Positions 26,116 through 35,945 of a stretch of DNA of 64,000 bases are shown here, piece after piece. The stretch's first letter is position 1. The number at the start of each line of letters is the position of its first letter. The stretch comes from Armatimonadota bacterium (GTDB lineage Bacteria > Armatimonadota > Chthonomonadetes > Chthonomonadales > CAJBBX01). The stretch is from contig JAPLCQ010000064.1 of assembly GCA_026392115.1 (NCBI GenBank), forward strand, positions 1 through 64,000, read 5' to 3'. The position numbers and the translations under genes were made by a program. The notes beneath the pieces are model-generated. The model was given only the letters and a program-made list of their open reading frames with translations, had not been told where the DNA came from and did no database searches.

Positions 26116-28484
26116 GCGGCACCTTCGAGACGTGGCGGAACTGGCTGCTCGGGCTCGAGGCGCCCTTCGTCGGTCGAATCTCGCAGGCGAAGCTCTCCTT
26201 CGCCGGCGGCTGGCCGTCCTGGGCCGCCGGAGCGCTGCTGCTCGCGGGTCTCATCTGGTTCGGCTATCAGTACTGGCGCGACGGCAAGAGCCCCTCGCTC
26301 TGGGTGAAGACGCCTCTGCTGTTCCTGCGGATGCTGGCGCTGGCGGCGGCGGCCCTCATGCTCGCGCAGCCCGTGCTGCGCCTGACGCGGCAGGAGAAGC
26401 AGCGCGCCGCGGCCATCGTGCTGGTGGATGTCTCGGACAGCATGGGTTTCCGTGATCCCCGCCTGCCGGCGTCGCGCGCCGCCGCGGTGGAGCGCGCCAC
26501 GGGGCTCCGGGCCCGGTCCGTATCCAGGTCGGAAGTGGCCGCCCAACTGCTGACCGGACGCACCGCGTTGCTCCGGACGCTCGCCGGCCGGTTCGAACCC
26601 CGTGTCTACGCCTTCGCGGCGGGCTCGCAGCCCGTGAGCCTGAAGCCCGGAGCCGACCCCGCCGCCGTCGCCCGCGCGCTGGCGGCGGCGCCGCTGGGCC
26701 GGACGTCAACGCAGATCGGCCCCGCCCTCAAGCAGGCGCTGGACGACGTGGCCGGACGGCCCGTGGCGGGCGCGCTCCTCCTGACCGACGGCGGCAGCAA
26801 CCAGGGCGACGACCCCGTGGCGTGGGCGCGGCAGGCTGCCAAGCAGGGCGTGGTCGTCTCGGCCACGGCGCTTGGCGACCCGACCCCCACGCGCAACCTG
26901 ACGCTCACCGAGGCCCTGGCCGACCAGGTGGTGCGCAAGGACAACACCGTACAGGTCTTCGCGGGCCTGCAGCATCGCGGGTACGAAGGGCGCACCGTCA
27001 CCGTGAGCCTGCGGCGCAACGGCGCGCCGTTCCAGAGCCAACCGCTCCGGCTGGGTCCCGCCGGCCGCAAGCAGACCGTCACCTTCACCTACACGCCCAA
27101 GGAGCCGGGCACGTTCGCCTACTCGGTGCAGGCCTCCGTCCTGGAGGGTGAGACCACCTCGCAAGACAACGGCCGCCGCTTCATGCAGCAGGTGGTGACC
27201 AAGCGGCTCCGCGTCCTCTACGTCGAGGGCGAGCCGCGCTGGGAGTACCGCTACCTGCGCAACGCCATCCTGCGCGACACGCAGCTCGACTTCGCCTGCC
27301 TGCTGACCGAGGCGGAGGACCCCGGCGCCGGCGAGGGCAACGTGGCCGTCACCGCCTTCCCTGCCGACGAGCAGGCCCTCTTCGCCTACGATATCATCAT
27401 CCTGGGCGACGTGCCCGTCTCCCGGTTCAACGACCTGCAGCTCCGGAGCCTCCGCCGCTTCGTAGAGGACAAGGGCGGGAGCCTCATCGTCATCGCCGGC
27501 GAGAAGCACATGCCCCACGAGTACGCGGGCACGCTGCTGGAGGCCGTGCTCCCGGTGAGCATTCGTTCAACCCCCGAGCAGGTGATCACCGACGAACCCT
27601 TCTTCTGGGAAGTGACACCCGCCGGCCGGCAGGACGCCCTGCTCCGCATGTCGGACGATCCCGCCGAGAACGCGCGCATCTGGCGCGAGCTGCCGGGCAT
27701 GTTCTGGCAGGCGGGCGTGGAGCGGGCCAAGCCGGGCGCCACCGTGCTGGTGGCCAACTCGGCGCGCTCCAACGCGTCCGGCAAGCGCGTGGTGCTGGCC
27801 ATCCAGCCCTTCGGCGCGGGCCGGTGCCTCATGGGCCTGGCCGACAGCACCTGGCGTTGGCGCTGGCGCGTGGGCGACCGGTACTTCTACCGCTACTGGG
27901 GCCAGGCCATCCGCGCCATGACGCCCCACGAGAACCCGGGCGGCAATCGCTACGCCCAGGTGAACGCCGACAAGAGCGAGTACAACCTGGGCGACCGCGT
28001 GGTCCTCACCGCGCGGCTGCTGGACCGCTTCTACCGTCCCGTCACGTCGGCGACCGTCACGGCCTCCATCACCGGCTCGTCGGGCGTCTCTCTGCAACTG
28101 CCCATGCGGCCGGCGCCCGGCTCGCCGGGCCTCTTCTCCGCCGAGGCGCCCGCCGACCGCGTGGGCGACTACAAGGTGAGCGCCGCCTCGCCGGCCGCAC
28201 CCGGCTCCGCAGCCACCGCCCGCTACCTGGTCCAGAGCCAGGCCCTCGAGCAGCAGCAGCCCGAGATGGACGAGGCGCTGCTCCGGAAGCTGACCGCGGC
28301 CTCCGGCGGGGCCTTGCCCGCGCCCGACCAGGTCGTCGACTGGGCCAAGGGCCTCCGAGGCCGCGAACTGACGGTCCGCTCCGAGATCGAGTCCGAGGTC
28401 TGGGACTCGCCGCTCCTGCTGATCCTCTTCGTGGCGCCGCTCCTGCTGGAGTGGCTCATCCGCAAGCGTTCCGGCCTGGCCTGA
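26112..28484 (+). CDS. Membrane protein with VWA and glutamine-amidotransferase-like domains
   Basis: The 790-residue product starts at ATG 26112 (ATGA overlap); an in-frame start at 26034 lies inside the upstream gene and is rejected. Two N-terminal membrane segments (WAAGALLLAGLIWFGYQYW; FLRMLALAAAALMLAQPVL) are followed by a VWA-type domain (IVLVDVSDSMGFRD). Next comes a class I GATase-like fold (YDIIILGDVPVSRFNDLQLR, SLIVIAGEKHMPHEYAG) without an obvious Cys-His pair. A C-terminal segment (LLILFVAPLLLEWLIRKR) ends it. Such proteins close the MoxR/DUF58/Bat clusters; a sensing or scaffold role is possible. Confidence 0.87.
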   Translation: MSGTFETWRNWLLGLEAPFVGRISQAKLSFAGGWPSWAAGALLLAGLIWFGYQYWRDGKSPSLWVKTPLLFLRMLALAAAALMLAQPVLRLTRQEKQRAAAIVLVDVSDSMGFRDPRLPASRAAAVERATGLRARSVSRSEVAAQLLTGRTALLRTLAGRFEPRVYAFAAGSQPVSLKPGADPAAVARALAAAPLGRTSTQIGPALKQALDDVAGRPVAGALLLTDGGSNQGDDPVAWARQAAKQGVVVSATALGDPTPTRNLTLTEALADQVVRKDNTVQVFAGLQHRGYEGRTVTVSLRRNGAPFQSQPLRLGPAGRKQTVTFTYTPKEPGTFAYSVQASVLEGETTSQDNGRRFMQQVVTKRLRVLYVEGEPRWEYRYLRNAILRDTQLDFACLLTEAEDPGAGEGNVAVTAFPADEQALFAYDIIILGDVPVSRFNDLQLRSLRRFVEDKGGSLIVIAGEKHMPHEYAGTLLEAVLPVSIRSTPEQVITDEPFFWEVTPAGRQDALLRMSDDPAENARIWRELPGMFWQAGVERAKPGATVLVANSARSNASGKRVVLAIQPFGAGRCLMGLADSTWRWRWRVGDRYFYRYWGQAIRAMTPHENPGGNRYAQVNADKSEYNLGDRVVLTARLLDRFYRPVTSATVTASITGSSGVSLQLPMRPAPGSPGLFSAEAPADRVGDYKVSAASPAAPGSAATARYLVQSQALEQQQPEMDEALLRKLTAASGGALPAPDQVVDWAKGLRGRELTVRSEIESEVWDSPLLLILFVAPLLLEWLIRKRSGLA

Positions 28485-28548
28485 GCCGGGCTGGTCGGCT
28501 GCCTCCCGCAGATTCCCGCGAGAATCGGCCCCGCACGCCCATGGCGAC

Positions 28549-28577
28549 TTGACGATATAGCGATCTAGCGATATAAT
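28549..28577 (+). promoter_or_regulatory. Consensus promoter overlapped by three 8-bp repeats (ArsR operator candidate)
   Basis: TTGACG (28549-28554) and TATAAT (28572-28577) are spaced by exactly 17 bases. The spacer is filled by three tandem octamers: CGATATAG (28553-28560), CGATCTAG (28561-28568) and CGATATAA (28569-28576). The repeats cover the spacer and most of the -10, where a bound repressor would block RNA polymerase. The first gene downstream is an ArsR-type repressor, so autoregulation of the efflux operon is the simplest reading. Confidence 0.75.
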
Positions 28578-28596
28578 GTAGTCGGAGGATGGGCCA

Positions 28597-28962
28597 ATGA
28601 GCGCATCGACGACCACCGGACTGATCGATATGGAGACCCTGGAGCGCGTGGCGCCGGTGATCCGGCTGACCGCGCACCCGCTGCGCCTGCGGATCATCGA
28701 CTACCTTCGCCGCGAGGGCGAACCGCGCTGCGTGACCGACATCGGCGAGGCGCTGGGCTCCGACCAGAGCGTCACCAGCCAGCAGCTGCGCATCCTGCGC
28801 GACCAGGGAGTGCTGGCGGGCCGACGCGCCGGCTGCCACATGCTCTACAACATAACGGACCCGAGCGTCTTGCTCCTGCTCGACTGCATTCGAGAGCACC
28901 ACTGCCGCAGGAGCAGCGACGGTCCGACAGCCGCACAAAGCGCCGCCCAGACGGCGCACTGA
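28597..28962 (+). CDS. ArsR-family transcriptional regulator
   Basis: The 121-residue winged-helix protein has the ArsR core: LTAHPLRLRIIDYLRR, SVTSQQLRILRDQGVLAGRRAG and a short wing. Cysteines occur at 45, 80, 97 and 103, the last two in LDCIREHHC beside two histidines, so a C-terminal metal or thiol-sensing site is possible. It starts at ATG 28597 with GGAGG upstream and leads an MFP-RND-DUF2892-TolC operon. It probably represses that operon until an inducer (metal or reactive sulfur/organic compound) binds. The inducer is unknown. Confidence 0.9.
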   Translation: MSASTTTGLIDMETLERVAPVIRLTAHPLRLRIIDYLRREGEPRCVTDIGEALGSDQSVTSQQLRILRDQGVLAGRRAGCHMLYNITDPSVLLLLDCIREHHCRRSSDGPTAAQSAAQTAH

Positions 28963-28985
28963 GCCACCTGACCAGGAGGAATGCC

Positions 28986-30464
28986 ATGACCAAGAGAATG
29001 ATCGGAACCGCCGCGGGGATCGCCGGAGTGGCGTTGGCGGCCATTTGGATGATCGCAAGGCCTGGCGAGGCGCCGGCCACGGCCCAGGGCGGCGGCGAGA
29101 GGGCCGCCGCCTTCACCGCCGAGGTGGCCACGGTGGGCCTGACAGCCGAGCCGCGCATCCTGGAGGTCACGGGAACCGTGCGGCCGGAGTTCGAGGCGCA
29201 GATCGCCGCAAAGGTGATGGGCCGCGTCCTGGCCGTGAACGCCCGCGAAGGCGACGCCGTGCGGCGTGGGCAGGCGCTCGTGAGCCTGGACGCCAACGAC
29301 CTTGACGCCGCGGTGCGGCAGGCCGGGGCCGGCGTGAACGCCGCCGTGGTCGGCGTGGCCAACGCCCGTGTGGCCGCCCAGATGGAGCAGGCGGCCAGCG
29401 ACGCCCGCATCGCCGCGGCGCAGGCGCTGGTGAGCCAGGGCGAGGCCGCCGTCAAGGCCGCCCGCGCCCGGTACGACCTTGTGGTTGCCGGGCCGCGCAA
29501 GCAGGAGCGGAGCCAGGCTTCGCTGGTCGTGACGCAGGCCCGGGCCAACCTGAACCTGGCGGAACTGAGCCTGAAGCGGTTCGAGACGCTGGTGAAGCAG
29601 GGCGCCATCTCCCGGCAGCACTACGACCAGGCCCGCACGCAGTATGAGGTGGCCCAGGCCCAGTTGGAGACCGCCCAGCAGTCGCAGAGCATGGCCGACG
29701 AGGGGAGCCGATCCGAGGACGTGCGCGCCGCACAGGAGGGTCTGCAGCAGGCCGAGGGAGCGCTGGCCCAGGCCCGCGCCGGGCTTCGGCAGACCGAGGC
29801 GGCGGCCCTGCAGGTGAACGTGCGCAAGCAGGAGATCCGGGGCGCCGGCGCGCAGGTCAGCCAGTCGCAAGCGGCTTTGAGCATGGCCCGCGTGACACGC
29901 GGCTACGCCGTGATCGCCGCGCCCTTCGACGGCGTGGTGAGCGGCCGGATGGCCGACCCCGGCACCATGGCCGCGCCCGGCGTGCCCCTCCTCCGCGTGC
30001 AGGGCGGCGCCATGCGCCTGGAGGCCGCGGTTCCCGAGAGCGCGCTTCGGCGCCTGCGCCAGGGCGGCCGCATCGAGGTGGCGCTGGACGCCACGGGCGG
30101 CAAGCCGGTGATGGGAACGGTGGCCGAAATCGCGCCCCAGGGCGACGCGGCCAGCCATACCTTCAACGTCAAGATCGACCTTCCGCGGGGCGCTGGAGCC
30201 CGGTCCGGGATGTTCGGCCGAGCGCGCATCGTCCTGGGAACGGAGGCGCGGATGCTGGTGGCCTCCCGCTCGGTGGCCGAGCGCGAGGGCCTCAGCTACG
30301 TCACCGTCGTCGGCGAGGACGGCATCGCCCGGACGCGGCTCATCTCCGTGGGCGAGGCCGACGGCGACCGCCTGCCGGTGCTCTCCGGCCTGAGCCGGGG
30401 CGAGAAGATCATAGCGGACGCGGCCCGGTGCATCGCCGATGGGGCGAGGGTGAACGCTCAGTAG
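28986..30464 (+). CDS. RND efflux periplasmic adaptor (membrane fusion protein)
   Basis: The 492-residue HlyD/AcrA-type adaptor has an N-terminal membrane anchor or signal ([19 protein letters not shown]). A lipoyl half follows ([30 protein letters not shown]), then an unusually long Ala/Gln-rich hairpin (about residues 95-300). The second lipoyl half is [20 protein letters not shown], and beta-barrel and membrane-proximal domains end the protein. It links the RND pump to the TolC-type channel encoded downstream. AGGAGG precedes the ATG by 6 bases. The long coiled hairpin is roughly twice that of AcrA. Confidence 0.93.
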   Translation: MTKRMIGTAAGIAGVALAAIWMIARPGEAPATAQGGGERAAAFTAEVATVGLTAEPRILEVTGTVRPEFEAQIAAKVMGRVLAVNAREGDAVRRGQALVSLDANDLDAAVRQAGAGVNAAVVGVANARVAAQMEQAASDARIAAAQALVSQGEAAVKAARARYDLVVAGPRKQERSQASLVVTQARANLNLAELSLKRFETLVKQGAISRQHYDQARTQYEVAQAQLETAQQSQSMADEGSRSEDVRAAQEGLQQAEGALAQARAGLRQTEAAALQVNVRKQEIRGAGAQVSQSQAALSMARVTRGYAVIAAPFDGVVSGRMADPGTMAAPGVPLLRVQGGAMRLEAAVPESALRRLRQGGRIEVALDATGGKPVMGTVAEIAPQGDAASHTFNVKIDLPRGAGARSGMFGRARIVLGTEARMLVASRSVAEREGLSYVTVVGEDGIARTRLISVGEADGDRLPVLSGLSRGEKIIADAARCIADGARVNAQ

Positions 30465-30510
30465 GCCGTCCGCAGGATGTGACTTCGCTCGTGTCGGAAG
30501 GAGATGCCCC

Positions 30511-33500
30511 ATGCGCGTAGGAATAGCAGGCCGTCTAGCGGCCGCCTTTGTGAACTCGAAGCTCACCCCGCTGGTCATCATCGCGTCGTTGGCGCTCGGC
30601 GCCTTCGCGGTGATGAAGACCCCGCGGGAGGAGGAGCCCCAGATCATCGTGCCCATGGCCGATGTGCTGGTGCAGATGCCCGGCGCCACGGCCAAGGACG
30701 TGGAGCAGCGCGTCACCTCCCCCATGGAGAAGCTGATCTGGGAGGTGCCCGGCGTCGAGTACGTCTACTCAACCACCAGCCCCGGCATGGCCATGACGGT
30801 GGTGCGCTTCCTGGTGGGTCAGAACCAGGAGGCGGCGTTCGTGCGGCTTCGCGAGAAGCTCCAGTCGCACTTCGACATCATCCCGCCCGGCGCGTCGCCG
30901 CCCATCATCAAACCCCGCTCCATCGATGATGTGCCGATCCTGGCCCTGACGCTCCACTCGAGGCGCTACGACAGCTTCCACCTGCGCCAGATCGCCTCCC
31001 GTGTGGAGACCGCCATCAAGCAGGTCGATGATGTCTCCGAGACCAGCATCATCGGCGGCCGCCGCCGCGAGGTGCGCGTGACGCTGGACCGCACGAAGCT
31101 CACCGGCTTCGGCCTGACGCCGGACGGCGTGGCCATGGCCCTGGGCGCCTCCAACGCGCGCTCCGATATCGGCAGCTTCAGCCGCGCCGATGCCGAGATT
31201 GCCGTGAAGACCGGCGAGTTCCTCCGGTCGGCCCGCGATGTGGCGTCCGTAGTGGTTGGCGCCGCAGGCGGCCGGCCCATCTATGCTCGCGACGTGGCGA
31301 CGGTCACCGACGGCCCCGAGGAGCCCACCAACTACGTGCTCTACGGCGCCGGCCCGGCGGCGGGCTCGGGCACAGAGGCCCGAGGCGCCGGGGGCGTTGC
31401 CGAGGGCGGCGCGGGGCGCGAACTGGAGCCCGCCGTCACCATCTCCGTGGCGAAGCGGCAGGGCCGGAACGCCATCATCGTCGCGCACCAGGCGCTGGCC
31501 AAGATCGAGTCGCTGAAGGGCCGGATCATCCCCTCCGACGTCACCGTGACGGAGACGCGCAACTACGGCGAGACCGCCGGCGAGAAGTCGGGCGAACTGC
31601 TCTTCCACATGGGCATCGCCGTGCTCTCCGTAACGCTGCTCATCGCCATCGCCCTGGGCCGCAAGGAGTCCGTGGTGGTCCTCGTGGCCATCCCGGTTGC
31701 GCTGGCGCTGACGCTGCTGGTCTTCTACCTCTATGGCTACACGCTGAACCGCATCACGCTCTTCGCGCTCATCTTCTCCATCGGCATCCTGGTGGACGAC
31801 GCCATCGTGGTGGTGGAGAACATCGTCCGGCACTACCGGATGCCGATCCACGAGCGCCAGGCGCCACTGGCGGCGGCGATCCACGCCGTGGACGAGGTGG
31901 GCAATCCCACCATCCTGGCGACCTTCGCCGTCATCGCGGCCATCCTGCCGCTCGCCTTCGTGGGCGGGCTCATGGGCCCCTACATGCGGCCGATCCCGGT
32001 GGGCGCCTCGGCCGCCATGCTCTTCTCGCTGGTCATCGCCTTCGTGGTGACGCCCTGGGCCGCCGTCCGCCTGCTGCGGAGTGAGCACGGCGCCGAGCAT
32101 GGCGGCAAGCACAAGGGCGGCGAGGGCGACGACGGCCTGACCCGCATGTACCGGGCGATCATGACGCCGATGCTCCGCAAGCCCGCCGTGCGCTGGTCCT
32201 TCTTCGCCGCCGTACTCGTCATGTTGGCCGGCGCCATGGCGCTTGTCGGCATGAAGGCCGTCACCGTGAAGATGCTCCCGTTCGACAACCGGAACGAGTT
32301 CCAGATCATGGTGGACATGCCCACCGGCACCAGCCTGGAGCGGACCGCGGCCGCCACCCGCGCCCTGGCCGACTACGTGGCCACCGTGCCCGAAGTGCGC
32401 AACTACCAGCTCTACGTCGGCGCCGCCAGCCCCTTCAACTTCAACGGCCTCGTGCGCCACTACTTCATGCGGCGCAGCACCTACCAGGCCGACATCCAGG
32501 TGAACCTGGTGGGCAAGGGCGAGCGCAAGGCCCAGAGCCACGCCATCGTCAAGCGCATCCGGCCCGAGATCGCCCGCATCGCCGAGAAGTGGGGCGTGCG
32601 GGTGAAGGTGGCGGAGGTGCCGCCGGGGCCGCCCGTGCTGCAGACGCTGGTGGCCGAGGTGTACGGCCCCACCGACGAGGGCCGCGCCCGCGTCGCCAAG
32701 CAGGTGCTGGGTATCTTCCGGAGCACCGAAGGGGTCACTGACGCCGACTGGTACATGGACGACGACCAGACCACCTACGGCTACGTGGTGGACAAGGAGA
32801 AGGCGGCCATTAGCGGCGTCGATACCGCGTCGATCAACCGCACGCTGGCCATGGGCCTCGCCGGCGCCCAGGTGGGGCTGGCGCTCGACCCCTCGTCCCG
32901 TGAGGATGTGCCGCTGAAGGTCCGGCTTCCGCGCTCGCAGCGTAGCGGCCTGGCCGATCTGACGCAACTCAGCGTCGCGTCGCGAAGCGGCCGTCTGACG
33001 CCGCTGACCGAGCTGGTCACGGCCACGCCCATCGCCTCGGATAAATCGATCTACCACAAGAACCTGCTGCCCGTGGTCTACGTCACCGGCGACGTCACCG
33101 GCAGTCAGGAGAGCCCCGTCTACGCCATCCTGGCCATGAACAAGGCCATCGACAAGCTGCAGCTGCCCGAGGGCTACAAGCTCAACGTGCTGACGACGCA
33201 CGTGCCCACCACCACCGATAAGCTGCAGATGAAGTGGGACGGCGAGTGGCACATCACCTACGAGGTCTTCCGAGACCTGGGCATCGCCTTCGCCGCGGTC
33301 CTCGTGCTCATATACATCCTCGTGGTGGCCTGGTTCCAGAACTTCAAGACGCCGCTGGTCATCATGGCGCCCATCCCGCTGACGCTCATCGGCATCCTGC
33401 CCGCGCACGCCATGCTGGGAGCGTTCTTCACCGCTACCTCTATGATCGGCTTCATCGCCGGCGCGGGCATCATCGTGCGGAACTCCATCATCCTGGTGGA

Positions 33501-33870
33501 CTTCATCGAGCTGCGCCTGAAGCAGGGCATGACGCTGGAGGCCGCGGTCATCGATGCCGGAGCCACTCGGTTCCGGCCCATGCTCCTCACCGCCGCGGCG
33601 GTCATCGTGGGGTCGTTCGTCATCCTGTTCGACCCGATCTTCCAGGGCCTCGCCATCGCGCTCATGGCCGGGGAAGTGGCCTCCACGCTCCTCTCCCGCC
33701 TGGCCGTGCCGATCCTCTACTTCATGCAGCGCTCCGGCGAGCGCGACCTGCACGAGTGCGCCCCCAACGGCCGGGACGCCCAGGGGCGCCCGCTATCCGA
33801 CGGCGCCCGCGACACCTCGGAAGACGACGATGTCGTGACCTGCGACATGCCCGCCCCGGCCGCGCCGTAA
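30511..33870 (+). CDS. RND efflux transporter, inner-membrane permease (AcrB family)
   Basis: The 1119-residue proton-driven pump has the usual duplicated layout: TM1, a large periplasmic porter loop, TM2-6, TM7, a second loop, TM8-12. The TM4 proton-relay pair Asp-Asp is visible in [20 protein letters not shown]. The N-terminus carries the family's [19 protein letters not shown] stretch. A linker rich in His/Glu/Lys ([17 protein letters not shown]) lies in the cytoplasmic loop after TM6. It appears to be a drug/solvent-type rather than a heavy-metal-type RND pump, but substrate cannot be read from sequence. AAGGAG precedes the ATG. Confidence 0.95.
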   Translation: MRVGIAGRLAAAFVNSKLTPLVIIASLALGAFAVMKTPREEEPQIIVPMADVLVQMPGATAKDVEQRVTSPMEKLIWEVPGVEYVYSTTSPGMAMTVVRFLVGQNQEAAFVRLREKLQSHFDIIPPGASPPIIKPRSIDDVPILALTLHSRRYDSFHLRQIASRVETAIKQVDDVSETSIIGGRRREVRVTLDRTKLTGFGLTPDGVAMALGASNARSDIGSFSRADAEIAVKTGEFLRSARDVASVVVGAAGGRPIYARDVATVTDGPEEPTNYVLYGAGPAAGSGTEARGAGGVAEGGAGRELEPAVTISVAKRQGRNAIIVAHQALAKIESLKGRIIPSDVTVTETRNYGETAGEKSGELLFHMGIAVLSVTLLIAIALGRKESVVVLVAIPVALALTLLVFYLYGYTLNRITLFALIFSIGILVDDAIVVVENIVRHYRMPIHERQAPLAAAIHAVDEVGNPTILATFAVIAAILPLAFVGGLMGPYMRPIPVGASAAMLFSLVIAFVVTPWAAVRLLRSEHGAEHGGKHKGGEGDDGLTRMYRAIMTPMLRKPAVRWSFFAAVLVMLAGAMALVGMKAVTVKMLPFDNRNEFQIMVDMPTGTSLERTAAATRALADYVATVPEVRNYQLYVGAASPFNFNGLVRHYFMRRSTYQADIQVNLVGKGERKAQSHAIVKRIRPEIARIAEKWGVRVKVAEVPPGPPVLQTLVAEVYGPTDEGRARVAKQVLGIFRSTEGVTDADWYMDDDQTTYGYVVDKEKAAISGVDTASINRTLAMGLAGAQVGLALDPSSREDVPLKVRLPRSQRSGLADLTQLSVASRSGRLTPLTELVTATPIASDKSIYHKNLLPVVYVTGDVTGSQESPVYAILAMNKAIDKLQLPEGYKLNVLTTHVPTTTDKLQMKWDGEWHITYEVFRDLGIAFAAVLVLIYILVVAWFQNFKTPLVIMAPIPLTLIGILPAHAMLGAFFTATSMIGFIAGAGIIVRNSIILVDFIELRLKQGMTLEAAVIDAGATRFRPMLLTAAAVIVGSFVILFDPIFQGLAIALMAGEVASTLLSRLAVPILYFMQRSGERDLHECAPNGRDAQGRPLSDGARDTSEDDDVVTCDMPAPAAP

Positions 33871-33897
33871 GGCCCGCGACCCAAGGAGACCCAAGCC

Positions 33898-34113
33898 ATG
33901 ACCATTGATCGATACCTTCGCCTGATCGCCGGCGCCATCGTGATGGCCACCGTGGCCCTCGGCCACTTCGTGAACCCCTGGTGGTTCGCCTTCACGGCGT
34001 TCGTGGGGCTGAACCTCTTCCAGTCGGCCTTCACCAACTGGTGCCCCATGATGACGATGCTGGCGAGGATGGGCGTGCCGGCCACCGCACCCACGTCCTG
34101 CGACAAGCCGTAG
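33898..34113 (+). CDS. DUF2892 small membrane protein
   Basis: The 71-residue protein fits DUF2892 end to end: TIDRYLRLIAGAIVMATVALGHF as first membrane helix, NPWWFAFTAFVGLNLFQSAFTNWCP as second, then a short Cys-containing tail. This domain is the membrane half of YgaP-type sulfurtransferases and often lies beside ArsR regulators and rhodaneses. Here it sits between the pump and the outer-membrane channel with AAGGAG upstream. It may bring in sulfur-related stress or help pump assembly; both are inference. Confidence 0.9.
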   Translation: MTIDRYLRLIAGAIVMATVALGHFVNPWWFAFTAFVGLNLFQSAFTNWCPMMTMLARMGVPATAPTSCDKP

Positions 34114-34139
34114 GCGCCCAGAGGCAAGGAGGCCGCACC

Positions 34140-35522
34140 ATGAAGATCATCACGTTCGCCGGCGCCCTGCTGGCCGCCGCCGCCGTCCTGGCCCAGGCAA
34201 TCGGCGCCGCAGCCGACACGGGTGGCACGGGCGTCTCTGCCCGTGACCTCGGCCCAACCACCCAGCCGCGCTCCAAGCCCGCCGCGTTGAAGGTGACCTT
34301 GGCCGAGGCCGCGACGCTGGCATTGAAGAACAGCCGGGCGCTGAAGGTCGCCGCGCAGGCCGTGGAGGGCGCGCTTGCCGGTGTCGATGAGGCCCGCGCC
34401 TCGGCCAAGCCCTCCGTGGGCGCCATCGGAACGTTGGCGCGCATGGACAAGGAGCTCTCGGCCACGCTGCCCGGCGCGGGCGACATCGCGCTGAACCGGG
34501 AGAACCAGGGGAGCGTGGCTCTGCAGGCCATGCTGCCCATCGACATCACCGGGCTGATTCGCACGGCCGTCAAGGCATCGGACCTGCAGGTCGCCATGGC
34601 CCGGCTCGGGGTGGAGCAGACCCGCCTGGGCGTGGTCCTCGGCGTCCGGACCGCCTACTACGACGTGCTCCGCGCCCGGGCCTTCGCCGAGGTCGCCGAG
34701 GCCGCGCTGAAGAACGCCCGTGAGCGGGCCACCATGGCCGACGCCTACGAGAAGGCCGGCACCGGCACCAAGTTCGACGTGTTGCGCGCCGAGACCGAGG
34801 TTGCCAATGTCGCCCAGTCCGCGCTCATGGCGTCCAACGGCGTGAAGCTGGCCACCGCGGCGCTGAACCACGCGCTCGGCATCGACCAGAACACGCCCAC
34901 CGAGATCGCCGATGCACCGGATGCCGCCGCCGCGCCTGAGCTGCCCGCCGCGCTGGAGCTGGCCTACGCCCGGCGGCCCGAGGTGGCCCAGGCGGAGGCC
35001 GGTGTCCGCGCCGCCGAATTGGGCATCCGCCTGGCCCAGCGTAGCTCCCTGCCGACCCTGGGCGTGAGCTGGACCGGCCGCTACACGCCCGACGACGCCG
35101 GGCTTGCGCCGCAGAAGACCAGCTGGATGGCCGCCGCGCAGGCCAATCTGCCGCTCTTCGACCAGGGGATGGCGAAGGCCCGAGTCCGCAAGGCCCGCGC
35201 CGACGTGGAAGCCGCCGCCAACGGCAAGCAGGTCCTGCTCGACGGCATTGCGCTGCAGGTCCGGCAGGCCCACCTGGACCTGGCCAACGCCACCGAGCGC
35301 CTGACCGTCACGGCCGCGGCGCTGCAGCAGGCCGAGGAGCAGTATCGCCTGTCGCAGGTGCGGTTCGAGACCGGCGTCACGCAGGCGCCCGGCGCCTCGC
35401 CGCTACTCGAGGCGAGCGACGCGCAGACCGCCCTGACCCAGGCCCGCATCAATCACCTGACCGCCCGCTATGACATCCTCTCCGCGCGTGCAAGGCTCGA
35501 CGCGGCCATGGGCGCGATGTAA
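34140..35522 (+). CDS. TolC-family outer-membrane efflux channel
   Basis: The 460-residue protein starts at ATG 34140 with AAGGAGG 7 bases upstream; the open frame continuing upstream into the DUF2892 gene is rejected. A signal peptide (MKIITFAGALLAAAAVLAQA) is followed by two structural repeats of long alpha-helices. Repeat landmarks are LRARAFAEVAEAALKNARER and LPLFDQGMAKARVRKARADV. It forms the outer-membrane and periplasmic tunnel for the pump encoded upstream and is the last gene of the operon. Confidence 0.93.
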   Translation: MKIITFAGALLAAAAVLAQAIGAAADTGGTGVSARDLGPTTQPRSKPAALKVTLAEAATLALKNSRALKVAAQAVEGALAGVDEARASAKPSVGAIGTLARMDKELSATLPGAGDIALNRENQGSVALQAMLPIDITGLIRTAVKASDLQVAMARLGVEQTRLGVVLGVRTAYYDVLRARAFAEVAEAALKNARERATMADAYEKAGTGTKFDVLRAETEVANVAQSALMASNGVKLATAALNHALGIDQNTPTEIADAPDAAAAPELPAALELAYARRPEVAQAEAGVRAAELGIRLAQRSSLPTLGVSWTGRYTPDDAGLAPQKTSWMAAAQANLPLFDQGMAKARVRKARADVEAAANGKQVLLDGIALQVRQAHLDLANATERLTVTAAALQQAEEQYRLSQVRFETGVTQAPGASPLLEASDAQTALTQARINHLTARYDILSARARLDAAMGAM

Positions 35523-35541
35523 GACCCGTCGCACGAGACCG

Positions 35542-35586
35542 GCACGGACGCCTTCCACCCGCTATCGGGTCTGGCCGTCCGTGCCC
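35542..35586. terminator. Long hairpin between convergent tolC-like and Rpn-like genes
   Basis: Outer arms GGCACGGACG (35542-35551) and CGTCCGTGCC (35577-35586) are perfect. Inner arms ACCCG (35558-35562) and CGGGT (35567-35571) close on a 4-base loop. It sits 20 bases after the tolC-like stop and ahead of the opposing gene's end. It lacks a T-tract, so a bidirectional terminator is inferred. Confidence 0.55.
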
Positions 35587-35606
35587 GTATTCGGCCTGTC
35601 CCGCGC

Positions 35607-35942
35607 CTACAGCCCGAGGTCAGCCAGTGATCGGGCCTCGAGCAGATCGACGCCCATGGTTGCGGCGGCGTCATCGCTGAGCGCGGCGACGGCGGCCCGC
35701 TGGCTGTCGGTCAGCGGACCGAACCGCCGCTCCAGCTGCCTGCCGAGCAGCGCCACGAAGGCCGCCTGCCGGCCCTCCTGCCTGCCCTCTTGCCTTCCTT
35801 CCAGGCGGCCCTCTTGCCGGCCCTCCTCGATCCCTTCCTGCCGACCAAGGTGTCGGCCCCGGTCCATCAAGACCTGGGCATCCGTCATTGCCATCTCGGA
35901 TATCTCCTCTCTCCGCTCCGGGCCGGTCGTTTCGCTCAGCAC
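35607..35942 (-). CDS. Rpn-family nuclease, C-terminal part after an in-frame stop
   Basis: This 111-residue segment is in the same frame as the entry at 35946-36686, separated from it by TAA and one CGT codon. It contains the family's C-terminal tract EEISEMAMTDAQVLMDRG, an EGRQEGR-type repeat (six or seven tetrapeptide units) and an LERRFGPLTDSQRAAV tail. The GTG at 35942 could start translation, but the segment is clearly the end of one interrupted gene. Without the N-terminal nuclease part it is not expected to act alone. Confidence 0.7.
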   Translation of the reverse strand: MLSETTGPERREEISEMAMTDAQVLMDRGRHLGRQEGIEEGRQEGRLEGRQEGRQEGRQAAFVALLGRQLERRFGPLTDSQRAAVAALSDDAAATMGVDLLEARSLADLGL

Positions 35943-35945
35943 ACG

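Noticed and set aside
30769-33753. 994-residue minus-strand open frame over the RND pump
   Set aside because: Exactly antisense to an intact AcrB-type gene, very His/Gly/Asp-rich, with no motif. Codon-bias shadow.
35750-35860. Short tandem repeats that might suggest a CRISPR-like or satellite array
   Set aside because: They encode the EGRQ tetrapeptide repeats of the Rpn-family tail, a normal feature of that protein family.
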